Shown in pieces: positions 51,477 to 60,952 of a stretch of DNA of 64,000 nt. The notes below the pieces were generated by a model. That model was not told where the DNA came from and searched no databases. It was given only the letters and a program-made list of their open reading frames with translations. Position numbers and translations under genes: made by a program. The stretch spans positions 6,302 to 70,301 of the forward strand of contig JAJYAE010000001.1 of assembly GCA_021779695.1 (NCBI GenBank), given 5' to 3'. Numbering within the stretch: position 1 is the stretch's first letter; every line of letters starts with the position of its first letter. The DNA is from Acidobacteriota bacterium (GTDB taxonomy: Bacteria > Acidobacteriota > Terriglobia > Terriglobales > Acidobacteriaceae).

Positions 51477-52175
51477 CTACGGAGCAACACCGCTATCCGC
51501 AGAGTGCACAGTTGTGCGGCTTCTCGTCAGTGCGACAGCGACCGACAGCATCCAGAAGAAGCCCAAATATCGGGTTATCGGAATGAAGAAGTTTGCCGGG
51601 TACGCGATGAGGCTCAACGAGGAGAGCTCTCCTGCCAAGGCAACGACCATTCCAAGAACAACAATCCAGCGCGGACTAAGCCGCATGAAGTAGCTTGTGA
51701 CGGACACACCCGCGGCCAGCAGGCCGAATCCAACCGCGTAGACGACTCCTCCGAGCAGGAAGTCGAGAAAATCAATCGCCTTCACGACTGGCCCTGAGGC
51801 CGATACTTCAGGAACGGACAACATCCAGCCGACGGTGGCGGAAAGAAGCAATGCAATCGTGGCAATCAGGCCGCCGAGCAGAGCGATGTTCGTTCCTGCA
51901 GCGCGGACGCCCATGAAGTGCAACCGGCTGACGGTTGTGACTGCGAAAATCCCCAGGGGAATCGCGGAGCCAAACAGGAAGAAGCTGCTCATGCGAACGG
52001 CCGTTGGGCTCTGCGCAAAGAACGCGCGCAGGGCCTCAGCGGGCGCGAAAGGGGTTACGTAAGACGTCCCATGTCGGAGCGCCGCTGCTGCTGCAAGGCC
52101 GGCCGCGAAGAGCAGGATGGAAACCGCTGCGAGCGGGATCAAAGAGGGACCACGGAATCGAGAAGTATGTTTCAT
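51477..52175 (-). CDS. polytopic membrane protein, DUF4386-like
   Basis: The protein has 232 residues with six hydrophobic segments. FFLFGSAIPLGIFAVTTVSRL is the most distinctive part. I am not sure of the family. It is the first gene of the leftward efflux operon, so the divergent MarR protein probably controls it. Confidence 0.6.
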   Translation of the reverse strand: MKHTSRFRGPSLIPLAAVSILLFAAGLAAAAALRHGTSYVTPFAPAEALRAFFAQSPTAVRMSSFFLFGSAIPLGIFAVTTVSRLHFMGVRAAGTNIALLGGLIATIALLLSATVGWMLSVPEVSASGPVVKAIDFLDFLLGGVVYAVGFGLLAAGVSVTSYFMRLSPRWIVVLGMVVALAGELSSLSLIAYPANFFIPITRYLGFFWMLSVAVALTRSRTTVHSADSGVAP

Positions 52176-52202
52176 AACAAAATCATTTATACAAGAAACG
52201 AA

Positions 52203-52214
52203 TTACATATGCAA
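52203..52214. promoter_or_regulatory. candidate MarR operator
   Basis: TTACATATGCAA is a near-perfect 12-base palindrome (one mismatch) in an A/T-rich stretch between the two divergent starts. It lies 14 bases from the MarR ATG and 28 from the membrane-protein start. Confidence 0.4.
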
Positions 52215-52228
52215 TAATTATTTTCAAT

Positions 52229-52768
52229 ATGACTCACGGCCAGAAGGGAATCGGACAACCGGCGTTCCTGCTTGCGCAGCTTGGAGCGCACGCCGCATCG
52301 CAATTTGCTGAAAGATTGGAGGTTTTCGAACTCACGCCCCCGGACGCTGGAATCCTGCGGATGCTGCGCATCGCAGCGGGCCTGAGCCAACAGGAACTTG
52401 CGGCGAGGCTGCGAATTCACCCCAGCCGCATGGTGGCGATCGTGGACAACCTCGAAAAACGGGGCCTCGTCGAGCGCAGAGCCAACCCGGATGACCGGCG
52501 CTTGTATTCCCTCTACCTCGCAAAGAATGGTGAGGGAGCCTTAGAGAACATCGGCAAGGTCGCGCGGGAGCACCAGGATTCTTTACTCGCAGCGCTGAGC
52601 AGCGAAGAGCGCGACCAGCTTGGCAATCTATTGCTGCGCATCGCCGATCAGCAGGGCCTCATCCGAGGAGTTCATCCGGGGTATCAACGTCTGGGAAGCC
52701 CGAAGCGCACCGCGGCCAACGATACTCAAGACGACGGCCGTCCCGCTGGGCAATCACGAGATCGCTGA
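52229..52768 (+). CDS. MarR-family transcriptional regulator
   Basis: The protein has 179 residues. GLSQQELAARLRIHPSRMV is the recognition helix and VERRANPDDRRLYSLYLA the wing. It lies 53 bases from the divergent efflux operon and probably represses it until a ligand binds. The last 35 residues are polar and unstructured. Confidence 0.93.
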   Translation: MTHGQKGIGQPAFLLAQLGAHAASQFAERLEVFELTPPDAGILRMLRIAAGLSQQELAARLRIHPSRMVAIVDNLEKRGLVERRANPDDRRLYSLYLAKNGEGALENIGKVAREHQDSLLAALSSEERDQLGNLLLRIADQQGLIRGVHPGYQRLGSPKRTAANDTQDDGRPAGQSRDR

Positions 52769-53085
52769 CACCTCGCTCGTCCCGCAGACCGTTTCCCTTG
52801 CCTCTCGAGGGTAGTCGCATTATTCGCTCTAGCGGAGCCAATAAGGTATACCAGCAATTTGGCAAGCGCTGATTCGATTCTCAGATAGCCCGTTAAACGC
52901 CCCAGTCCTTCATCCATTCCTCAAAGCGCTCCACGATCGGTCATGCCGGCTCTTCCGTCACTCCCGATGCGGGCCGGAGGATCTCTGGGAGCAGCGTCTC
53001 TCGAATCAGTGAAGAATCAGGGACAGTTGCACAGGGGCGGTTCCTTCTTGCCACGGCCACTTTATGAATACAGGGACGCCAATTT
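52769..53085. other. intergenic at the right edge of the efflux insertion
   Basis: These 317 bases separate the MarR gene from the VWA gene. Nothing recognisable is present: no gene, repeat or tRNA. The junction back to the plasmid backbone lies somewhere here. Confidence 0.4.
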
Positions 53086-54315
53086 ATGCTTCCAATCACA
53101 CACCAGATCCCAAGCGAGGTCCGCATTCAGAAGGCGCGGACCACGCTGCTTCTCGATCATCCCTTCTTCGGCACTCTGCTCTTCAGGCTCGGCGGCAAGG
53201 CGTCACGGTCGGTCGCGACAATGGCAACCGATGGAGTGTCGCTCTTCTATAACCCCGAATTCGTAGACACACTGAATGCGGGAGAACTGGCCGGCGTTCT
53301 TGCTCACGAGGTCATGCATCCGGCCCTGCAGCACCACACACGCCGCGGCGATCGGAGTCCGGTGCGGTGGAATATGGCGTGTGACTATGCAATCAATCCC
53401 ATTCTGCTTGATGCCGGTCTGACATTGCCCAAAGACGTGCTTATCGACAACCGGTTCCGCGGGATGAGCGCGGAGCGGATCTACAACCTGATCGAGGAGG
53501 ACGAAAAGGAGCAGGGATCCACCGGCCAGTCTGAGAGCCAGACAGAAAATGGTTCAGGCGGATCGGAGGATGGTTCTCTTCAAAACGATCCTTGTGGCGA
53601 CGAACCCTCCGCTCCATCGACTCCGGGCGGCGTAGGGCAGGTACTCGATGCGCCGGCGCCGGAAGAAGAAGACGGTCCCTCGATCGCAGAGCAAGCTCGC
53701 GAATGGCAGATCGCCGTCGAACAGGCTGAGACGGTCGCGAAGGTCGCCGGCAAACTTCCGGGAGGCACAGTCCGCGCTCTCGAAGCCGCCCAGGCTGCGA
53801 AAGTGGACTGGCGCGAGCTGCTGCGCCGGGCCTGGTCCGATACGATCCCGTCCGACTACGCCTGGACGCGTCCCAACCGGCGTCATATCTGGTCCGGATT
53901 ATATCTGCCAGGGATCACATCGGAAGGGGTGGGAGAGATCACGATTGCCGTTGACTGCTCCGGGTCGGTTAGTCCCCGGCAGTTGGGCCTGTTCGAAGCG
54001 GAGATTCGGTCGATCCTGGCTGGACAGCGTCCGCGGCTTGTCCATGTGCTGTACTTTGATGCGGCCGTCCAAAAAGTGGAGACCTACCAAGCCGGGCAGC
54101 CGGTTTCGCTCTGTCCAGTTGGTGGAGGCGGAACGGATTTCCGACCATGCTTCGAATGGCTTGAGGAAAATGGCATCGTGCCGCAGTCGTTGGTGTTTCT
54201 TACCGATCTTTGCGGCACGTTTCCAAGTGATGCACCGCCGTTTCCGGTGCTTTGGGCATCAACTGAGGCTCGAAGAGCGCCATTTGGGCAGGTGGTTTGG
54301 ATGGAGGCAGCCTGA
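53086..54315 (+). CDS. VWA-like putative metallopeptidase (DUF2201-type)
   Basis: The protein has 409 residues. The N-terminal half carries a zinc-peptidase motif, VLAHEVMHPALQHH, with His74, Glu75 and His78. An acidic low-complexity linker (about 140-200) leads to a VWA domain with AVDCSGSVSPRQ (MIDAS Asp290) and FLTDLCGTFP. It is the usual third partner of the MoxR and DUF3150 genes, now 7.2 kb away. Confidence 0.88.
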   Translation: MLPITHQIPSEVRIQKARTTLLLDHPFFGTLLFRLGGKASRSVATMATDGVSLFYNPEFVDTLNAGELAGVLAHEVMHPALQHHTRRGDRSPVRWNMACDYAINPILLDAGLTLPKDVLIDNRFRGMSAERIYNLIEEDEKEQGSTGQSESQTENGSGGSEDGSLQNDPCGDEPSAPSTPGGVGQVLDAPAPEEEDGPSIAEQAREWQIAVEQAETVAKVAGKLPGGTVRALEAAQAAKVDWRELLRRAWSDTIPSDYAWTRPNRRHIWSGLYLPGITSEGVGEITIAVDCSGSVSPRQLGLFEAEIRSILAGQRPRLVHVLYFDAAVQKVETYQAGQPVSLCPVGGGGTDFRPCFEWLEENGIVPQSLVFLTDLCGTFPSDAPPFPVLWASTEARRAPFGQVVWMEAA

Positions 54316-54486
54316 AGCTTCAGACCGTTCGGAGCCATTGTCGCTCGTCCCTACATGCGGCATCGTCTGCTCGATTCTTGTGCGCAATCTCTTCCGCGCG
54401 GCAATCGGTTCGGGCGCACTTGTCGCGAACGCGACTCTCAAATTTCGACGGCTGGCGCCCGCCGATCAGCAGTTTTGGAGACACCT

Positions 54487-55947
54487 CTAGTTGGAGCCCA
54501 TTCGAGATGCGACCATCTTCCATTGCCCACCGTCGAAAAACAACAGCCCGAACGCGTGCATCGTGGAGCCGCTGGCGATGGACGACCCTCCAGCGATCGT
54601 GGTTCCGGCTTGCTGGTAGACCGTTACCGTGGTCGCTCCGGTCAGGGTGGTAAAGGCGGAATCGGAGGGAAGAGTCAGCGCGAAGCTTGTGGCTGCGCCG
54701 CTCGTGATCGTGGTCGCAACCGTCCCGCTCAATCCCTGTGGTTCCAGTTCAAGGTTCGAGGCCGTCATTGTGCCCGCCATTGAACTGCCGCCCATCATTC
54801 CTCCACCGCCGCTCATCATGCCGCCAGAGCTGATGGGCATCACGCTCTGGCCCACGTAAACGTGGCTGGCGTCGAAGACCGGTGTAAAGGGCAGTCCGGA
54901 CATGTCCATGTTGTCTTCGTCGATCTGATAGGTTGTGCTCCCGTTCAAATCTATCGTGACGCCCGCAGCAAAATAGGATGACATCATCCCGGTGCCGGCC
55001 CCGTTCTGCATGACCATGGTGAGCGAGGTAGGCGGCTGACCCGTCACCGCGGTGATGATGCCTCCGCCCATAGCTCCGCCGGAGCCCATCATCAACTGCA
55101 CTTTGGTTGCAAGCATCGAACCGTCAGCCTGCATCGTGGCGTCCACGATTGCCAGCATGCCGCCCGACATCGAGCTCATGCTGGTGCCGTCGAACACGGT
55201 TGAGGAGTTGGTTGCAAAGGTAAAGTTCTGTGCCGCCTGCATCGAAGTCATCGTGAACGAACTGCCAGAGACGCTCGAAACCGTGCCCATCATCTGCTGA
55301 ATCCCGCCATTGGTGGGATCGAGAGCGTTCCCCGAGCCCTGCATCCCGGAACTGACGTGAAAGGTGGGATTCATGCTGAGGCTGCCACCGGAGCCAGCGG
55401 TCACGGAACTGGCGAGATTGAGATCGAAGCCCATCGCCATCGGCGTGGACCCGATTGTAATGGGGCTGCTGAAGGTCACATTTGCATTGATCGGGCCGGG
55501 GATCGTCGCCTGAACAGGAGCCTTCGTGGTCGGGTCCATATACATCACGGTCGCGGAACCGATCGTGATGGATGCGCCTGTGTACGTGCCTTGAGGCGCG
55601 GACACCATCGCCAACGGCTGCATCGAGCCCATCAGGTGCATCATTTCCATCGGCGTCGAGGAAGAAACGACGGTGGCCGAGCCATTGCTTCCGGTAAGCG
55701 ACATGGAAGTGATGTTCATGGAAAAAGCAAGCATCCAGTCGGCGGGCGAATCGCCCATATTCACCTGGACAGGCGTCTTGGCCGCGGGAGTGGGATTCGA
55801 TCCAGTCCCTGAGGTGGAACTGCTCCCCCCTCCGCCGCATGCCGTCAACAAGGATGCGAGAAAGAGGGCGAGACAGGCAATTGCTGCGGTGGTTGTTAAT
55901 CTGTGCTGGGCAGTCTTCTGCATAGAGGGGGAGTGGTGGTGATTCAT
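54487..55947 (-). CDS. Met-rich lipoprotein, DUF4382-like
   Basis: The protein has 486 residues, preceded by AGGAG. A lipobox LTACGGG gives lipid attachment near residue 37. The next part (VQVNMGDSPADWMLAFSMNI) resembles DUF4382. The mature protein is rich in Met (MEMMHLMGSMQPLAM; GGMMSGGGGMMGGSSM) and Gly/Ser. Met clusters bind Cu(I) in other systems, so a copper-binding surface role is possible but unproven. Confidence 0.8.
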   Translation of the reverse strand: MNHHHSPSMQKTAQHRLTTTAAIACLALFLASLLTACGGGGSSSTSGTGSNPTPAAKTPVQVNMGDSPADWMLAFSMNITSMSLTGSNGSATVVSSSTPMEMMHLMGSMQPLAMVSAPQGTYTGASITIGSATVMYMDPTTKAPVQATIPGPINANVTFSSPITIGSTPMAMGFDLNLASSVTAGSGGSLSMNPTFHVSSGMQGSGNALDPTNGGIQQMMGTVSSVSGSSFTMTSMQAAQNFTFATNSSTVFDGTSMSSMSGGMLAIVDATMQADGSMLATKVQLMMGSGGAMGGGIITAVTGQPPTSLTMVMQNGAGTGMMSSYFAAGVTIDLNGSTTYQIDEDNMDMSGLPFTPVFDASHVYVGQSVMPISSGGMMSGGGGMMGGSSMAGTMTASNLELEPQGLSGTVATTITSGAATSFALTLPSDSAFTTLTGATTVTVYQQAGTTIAGGSSIASGSTMHAFGLLFFDGGQWKMVASRMGSN

Positions 55948-56230
55948 CTCTGTTCTCCTGAGGAAGAAACGGCACGCGGTTGCGGAACACTCACTGTCCT
56001 ATCACTCAACAGCACCCTGTCATGCCTGCTTGTGTCTTTCATTGGACAATGCCGTTTTCTCGGTTGTATGTGACTTAGATCACGTGTTGAGCGCGAATCC
56101 CGGCTCTCTCCGGATGCGTCAAGAAAGACGGAGATAGGGCGTACCTCCCATCTCCAGCTGGGGTACAGCCTTCGTCCGGATTCGGACGCTTCCGGGACAA
56201 TGACCGCATTACGGGTTCGTAACAAAGACA

Positions 56231-57622
56231 TTAGCGCGCAACCTCCCGCACGGAGCGAAGCTGCAGATTCCCGGTCGCACCATCCAGAAAGCCAATGGCA
56301 GCGACGCTTTGTCCAGCCAACGCCTCGCCCTCATGCTGGTCTGCCAGCGTGAAGATGCGGGATCTCGTACTAAGCACATATTTGGCTCCACGTGTCCTGA
56401 CGCAGGAGCGCACGCAATCGGGCGCCGGCAGCGCTTCGTGGTGGGAGAAGCCGCAGGTTGAGTCCGTAATCACTCCTTCGAGGTTCAAAAGACCGCTGTT
56501 TGCAGGGTGCAGCCAGCGCCCTGAAAACCAGAACCCGGCGAGGGCAACGAGCGCCAGCCCTCCGAGTCCTGCAAAGGTCCGGGCCTGGCGAGGCGCAAGG
56601 GGAAGCCTGAAAGATTTGCTACTCCAGGAGCGTACTTCACTGGAAGCCTGAGCGGCCTCGACCACCCGAATCTGGCTGAGATCCATGTCTTGCTGCGGCA
56701 AGAGGGGAAGAAGCACATGCTTGACGAGTTCGAGTTCCTCGTTGTCTTTCACCCGCCCGCGCAGAACGGAGTTGCCGTTCTGAACCTCCACATCAAGATC
56801 CAGATGAGCGGTCTCGGGGCACATAGCAAGTCCGGCCCTGATCGAGGTTGCCAGAACGAAATCCGTGACAGAGGTTCGATTGTCTGCACTAGAACTCCTT
56901 GTCTCGCGAATCATCGCGCAAGTAGCTGCCAACGCCGCGTCGAGTCCCATCTCGGACGGATTGACTGCGAGGTCGTATCCAAGAGGTAATCCCGCTCTGC
57001 TGTTGAAGAGATACATACACCAGCGGCGGCGTGCGCGGTCGTGTTCATTCAGGAATACTCTGGCCTCTGCGCCGTAGAGCTTTAAGTCTTCTTCGAGAGC
57101 GGCTCTCCGGCACCGGTATGGCGCTACGACGGCAATTCTGCGGACTTCCCCTGCCACAAGGTTCAGAAGATCGGCCGCGACACCATGACAGACCACCGGC
57201 CCATCCTTGATAAGCTCGCCGAGCGTTGCCTGAAGAAGCAGGATCTCTGCCCGCCGCTCACGCTCATGCAGACGGCGTCCTTCAAGTGCCGCCAGCAACT
57301 GCATTCGGTCGCCACCGCGAGCCACCGCCCGCTCGATCAGCACTGCGGAGTCTACGCATTGCCATCCGAGCCTGGCGGCAAGAGATCTGGCAAACTCTTC
57401 TCCGCCACAAAGAGGCTCTGCCGAAACGGCAACAATGCGTACCGGCTGTTCTCTCCTATCGAGCGAGTTACCTGCCTCCTCCTTCGGAGTTGTGCCTATA
57501 CATCGGCGCTTCGCTCTGGCCGCTCGAGCCATCGCCGGCCGGGCTCTCCACTGTTCCATTTCCCGCTCATTCCACCAGTTGGCCGGAAAGAATGAGGACT
57601 GAATATGCTTTGCTGGCTTCAT
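56231..57622 (-). CDS. cytidylate-kinase-like / BON / membrane / three-Cys fusion protein
   Basis: The protein has 463 residues from the ATG at 57622, with GGGGGAAC before it. Residues about 60-250 resemble the cytidylate-kinase-like family (IVAVSAEPLCGGEEFARSLA), though the P loop is degenerate. About 260-330 looks like a BON domain. A membrane helix lies at about 350-372. The last 80 residues (EGVITDSTCGFSHH, DCVRSCVRTRGAKYVL) repeat the domain of the small exported protein at 60513. The catalytic role is doubtful. Confidence 0.75.
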   Translation of the reverse strand: MKPAKHIQSSFFPANWWNEREMEQWRARPAMARAARAKRRCIGTTPKEEAGNSLDRREQPVRIVAVSAEPLCGGEEFARSLAARLGWQCVDSAVLIERAVARGGDRMQLLAALEGRRLHERERRAEILLLQATLGELIKDGPVVCHGVAADLLNLVAGEVRRIAVVAPYRCRRAALEEDLKLYGAEARVFLNEHDRARRRWCMYLFNSRAGLPLGYDLAVNPSEMGLDAALAATCAMIRETRSSSADNRTSVTDFVLATSIRAGLAMCPETAHLDLDVEVQNGNSVLRGRVKDNEELELVKHVLLPLLPQQDMDLSQIRVVEAAQASSEVRSWSSKSFRLPLAPRQARTFAGLGGLALVALAGFWFSGRWLHPANSGLLNLEGVITDSTCGFSHHEALPAPDCVRSCVRTRGAKYVLSTRSRIFTLADQHEGEALAGQSVAAIGFLDGATGNLQLRSVREVAR

Positions 57623-57815
57623 CGAGGTTCCCCCTTTGGATGACAGAATTTTCGCGTGCCGCAGGCGTACATCTCCTGTAGAGCAAACGCCGTACCATAC
57701 GAACATTGAGGTAAGGCTAGGAAAATGGCCCCATCCCACAAGAAGCGTCGTGGCTCTCTGCCGCATTTCAGGCACAATGTGGCGTATATAAGGCACTAGT
57801 GAACCTGCTCCGATC

Positions 57816-57845
57816 GAGGAGGGCCGAATGCTGTCGGCCCTCCTC
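57816..57845 (-). terminator. 12-bp perfect hairpin after the dihaem cytochrome
   Basis: GAGGAGGGCCGA pairs with TCGGCCCTCCTC across a six-base loop. It lies 50 bases past the cytochrome stop on the - strand. No T run follows on either strand, so termination is a guess; RNA stabilisation is also possible. Confidence 0.5.
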
Positions 57846-57895
57846 CGTAAGGCAGCGGCTATGTTGACGATCGTTTTTCTCCGGCTGTCGTCACC

Positions 57896-58498
57896 TCACC
57901 GGCTCTTCAGGGTAACCAGATATGAGACCAGGCTGTCGATTTCGGCTTGGGAAGCTGTTGTAGCTGGCATCGCACTGCCAGCTACAGGAGAGAGAATCTG
58001 CTTCTTCAACTCGCTGGCCGTCCTTCGGCTTCCGATCCCGTCCAGCGGAAAACTGGTGTTTCCCGCACCGGCAATCGAGTGACAGGCCGAGCAGCTGAGT
58101 TTGTCGAACAGATCCCGGCCCGAAGGCACGCCGTCTGCACCACCCGCGCCATTCTGTTCGCCGGGTTTGTGCGTATCGTAATAAGCCAGAAACCTTACAA
58201 TTTCGCCGGCCTCGCGGTCATCGATGTGCGAACTGGCCATGTCTTGCATACGGCGGACTTCCTGCGTCCAGCCCGCCTCGGAACGCGACACGTTCAGGCT
58301 TGGAGAAAGCGCATGGCATTCTGAGCATTTTCCTGCAAACACGCGGAAGCCATTCTGGATGTTGGGAGGATAGGTACTGACGTTGAGAGTTGATTTTGCT
58401 GTGCCGTGATGCCATGGCGGAGCTGCCTGCGCGGCAAAGACCGACACGACAGCCAATGCCGCAAGAGCTAAACTCGATAAGAACCAATGTTGCTTCAT
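57896..58498 (-). CDS. exported dihaem cytochrome c
   Basis: The protein has 200 residues from the ATG at 58498, with GAGGAA before it. A signal peptide ends AAQAAPP. Two haem sites are present, CSECH and CSACH, each in a class I-type helix setting; the second domain has the Met ligand in AGSAMPAT. It is a periplasmic electron carrier. It follows the haem-porin gene by 22 bases and probably exchanges electrons with it. Confidence 0.9.
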   Translation of the reverse strand: MKQHWFLSSLALAALAVVSVFAAQAAPPWHHGTAKSTLNVSTYPPNIQNGFRVFAGKCSECHALSPSLNVSRSEAGWTQEVRRMQDMASSHIDDREAGEIVRFLAYYDTHKPGEQNGAGGADGVPSGRDLFDKLSCSACHSIAGAGNTSFPLDGIGSRRTASELKKQILSPVAGSAMPATTASQAEIDSLVSYLVTLKSR

Positions 58499-58520
58499 TG
58501 CCGATTCCTCGTCTTTGCCG

Positions 58521-59825
58521 TTAGAAGTTGAACTGAATATCCGCCTCATAGGTTCGATTGGCGCTGGAGTTGAACGCTACCGGGTCGATGCCATGGGAGT
58601 TTCCAACGGCCAGACGGCCCACGATGTTCCCCTCGGAAGTGAATGCTTTTTCCACGCCCGTCTGCCACTGCTCCAGATTGGTGGGGTGAATGCCGCTGGT
58701 CACATCCTGACGCAGCCGGTCGTATCGTCCCGCCAAGGCAAAGCCACGCTGGACGTAGTAATCGATCTCGGCAAAGTATCCGTTGGAAAGATAGCTGCCG
58801 GGAGCCCCCGTGGCCGGATTCTCCCAATCGTCGTTGCCATGCAGGTAGCCGCCAAGGACGTCAACTTTGTCCCTGCCGATCATGTAGTTGGCGAACGCTC
58901 CTTCGCGACGGATGCGGCCGTAGTAGCTGAATTGGTTGGCGAGGCCGGAGTTCTGAATCTGGTTCTTCTGGCCCTGATAGGTGACGAAACTGACGCCGCT
59001 TTCCGGCGCATACCACCAGTCGGCATCCAGCCACACATCTTTGCTGTTCTTGGTGGAGTCGCTGGTCAGAATCTCGCTGCCGTCGGCGTGATCGCCGTTC
59101 GTCACTTTGAGGTTGACCCCGAAGATGTCTCGGTATTTCGACGAGGCCCACGTGTAGCCGGCTTCGGCGGCGATCGGGGATTGGTCGAGCACAAAGTTGG
59201 TTGGTCCCTGGTTCTCGAAAATCAGCGGTGCAGTGGGAAGCAGGCTGTAGACCTCGGCGGCCCGTGTTCCTTCTGTCACCTGGAGGTGCTCCCGTCCCAC
59301 GGTGGCATACCAGCTGCTTTTTGCATTGCCACCGACATACCCTATGTGGGCGTTGGGCATATTCGGATTGGTCTGCCCATTGGTGACGATGTCGAATTCG
59401 GAGTAGTAGAAGAACTGGGTGTTTGGAATCCAGCCTCCAAAATAGGCGTTCCACGCTCCGACCTGGATAGCTGAAGTCGATGAGGGCGCCTGCCCCTGAG
59501 CCGTCGACCGCTGCGCCGAAAAGTTGAAATCCGAAACTGCCATGGAGGCGTTATTGGTGAGCCTCCATTCGGGCTCTTTCCGCACCAGATCGATGATCCG
59601 CTCGATCTCACTGTTGGGATCGAGGGACGCGGGAAGATGGTGCCCTAGCCGCTGGAACATATACCCCTGCTCATTCAGCACCGGCGGAATGGTGTGGCAG
59701 GCATAGCACTTCAAGTGATATCTCCGCGCGTACTGCGGCACGGCGAGAGCGTTACGCGGCGCAGCAGCCAGGAGCAGCCACACGACTGCCCCAAAAACGA
59801 TGCCAAGATGCCTTCTGAATCTCAT
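58521..59825 (-). CDS. haem-binding outer-membrane porin-like protein
   Basis: The protein has 434 residues from the ATG at 59825, with AAGGATC before it. After a signal peptide comes a single haem motif (HLKCYACHTIPP), then about 350 residues of alternating beta strands ending YEADIQFNF, the aromatic end of a barrel. A barrel with a built-in haem domain suggests electron transfer through the outer membrane. The substrate is unknown. It heads the pair with the dihaem cytochrome. Confidence 0.8.
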   Translation of the reverse strand: MRFRRHLGIVFGAVVWLLLAAAPRNALAVPQYARRYHLKCYACHTIPPVLNEQGYMFQRLGHHLPASLDPNSEIERIIDLVRKEPEWRLTNNASMAVSDFNFSAQRSTAQGQAPSSTSAIQVGAWNAYFGGWIPNTQFFYYSEFDIVTNGQTNPNMPNAHIGYVGGNAKSSWYATVGREHLQVTEGTRAAEVYSLLPTAPLIFENQGPTNFVLDQSPIAAEAGYTWASSKYRDIFGVNLKVTNGDHADGSEILTSDSTKNSKDVWLDADWWYAPESGVSFVTYQGQKNQIQNSGLANQFSYYGRIRREGAFANYMIGRDKVDVLGGYLHGNDDWENPATGAPGSYLSNGYFAEIDYYVQRGFALAGRYDRLRQDVTSGIHPTNLEQWQTGVEKAFTSEGNIVGRLAVGNSHGIDPVAFNSSANRTYEADIQFNF

Positions 59826-60030
59826 AACCTGATCCTTTTCTGTCCGAACGTGGTCTGATGAATGCCGGCCGCTGCGTCCACGGGCAAAGCCGGTCAACGC
59901 CATCGGCAGCATCCGTTTCTTATCTGGAACTGGCAGAGAAAACCCGCGGAGCCGCTTCGGCTTTCCCGCACGCCAGATGCAGGATCAGCACGGTTCCGTG
60001 TGGCCCGGGAATACTCTCGTGGACAGAAAC

Positions 60031-60423
60031 TCAGATGAGGAAGGTACAGAGAACGGTCTGCAGCTGTCGGGTACAGCTTCGGCCTAGCCGAGGCGAACCG
60101 CGCGTCGCGCTCCGGAAAGACGGAAGGATGGCTTCGGCCGGGATCATGTGCCCAACTACGGGGTCCAGCGAGTTCTGTGGCCCGGTAACAAGAATGGCTG
60201 ATGTCATGGGCCGCGGAGAACGAGTGCAGCAGGCAGTGCGGGCAACGGCTCTGTTGGAGCGGCTGCCAGCTGGGGTGACCATTGCCCGCAGCATCATCGG
60301 GCAATGGGGGCCGCAGCAAGCCATGGATTGTGCAGGCTGCCCGCAGGGAGTCGCGGGCAGCGCGGGTGCAATGGCAATGATCGCGATCACCAGGCTGGCA
60401 ACGAATTTGACAAGGCACCTCAT
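60031..60423 (-). CDS. exported Cys-rich protein
   Basis: The protein has 130 residues. A signal peptide ends ALPATP. The mature start is Cys-rich (CGQPAQSMACCGPHCPMM) with a second CC pair later, and the rest is Arg/Ser-rich. It is a possible metal binder in the envelope. The overlapping + strand frame is less convincing. Confidence 0.55.
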   Translation of the reverse strand: MRCLVKFVASLVIAIIAIAPALPATPCGQPAQSMACCGPHCPMMLRAMVTPAGSRSNRAVARTACCTRSPRPMTSAILVTGPQNSLDPVVGHMIPAEAILPSFRSATRGSPRLGRSCTRQLQTVLCTFLI

Positions 60424-60512
60424 GTTAATCTGCCATCCTCTTCGAGACGCTCATCCATGGTCAGTGACAACAATCACACGTCGATTGGCGTGAGATCATC
60501 TCGCGCACTGCC

Positions 60513-60869
60513 TTACATGGGCATGTTGGCTGGCATCTCTGGCTTGATCTCCTGGACGGCTTCGACCTTCACGGTGTCTCTAGCGACTGCGCCCTCAATG
60601 CGCACGCGCTTGCCGGCAAAGGGAGTCACTGCCTGCAGCTTCCCAGTCAGGTCGTAGATCTTGTCCTTTGTGACAAGCACGTAGTGGGAGTTGTTCCGGA
60701 TACATTCTTTGACACACTGTGCGGGTGTCTTGCCGGTTGCCATGTGCCTTCTGCCGCACATGGAGTCGCTAATCACTCCTTCGAGAGGTTGCGATGCGTA
60801 TACGCGCGAAACTGCTGGGAATATTGCGATGGCGAGGGCAGCGAGAGCGAGCATGAGATTCTTCTTCAC
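60513..60869 (-). CDS. exported three-Cys domain protein
   Basis: The protein has 118 residues from the GTG at 60869, with AAGGAGA before it. A signal peptide ends VYASQ. Then come EGVISDSMCGRRHM (Cys38) and QCVKECIRNNSHYVLV (Cys52, Cys56), then a small beta domain. The same layout ends the fusion protein at 56231. It is probably periplasmic; function unknown. Confidence 0.8.
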   Translation of the reverse strand: MKKNLMLALAALAIAIFPAVSRVYASQPLEGVISDSMCGRRHMATGKTPAQCVKECIRNNSHYVLVTKDKIYDLTGKLQAVTPFAGKRVRIEGAVARDTVKVEAVQEIKPEMPANMPM

Positions 60870-60952
60870 TTGATTCTCCTTGAGGTTGGTGTTGTGCCAT
60901 GGGGCTCGGCGGTTGATGGAAAAGGTGCATACTTGGAAGTCCTTTGGGGTTT

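Noticed and set aside
58515..59474. 319-residue + strand frame
   Set aside because: Antisense to the haem-porin gene, which has a signal peptide and haem motif.
59858..60493. 211-residue + strand frame
   Set aside because: Overlaps the Cys-rich exported protein on the other strand; no signal peptide or ribosome site, composition random-like.
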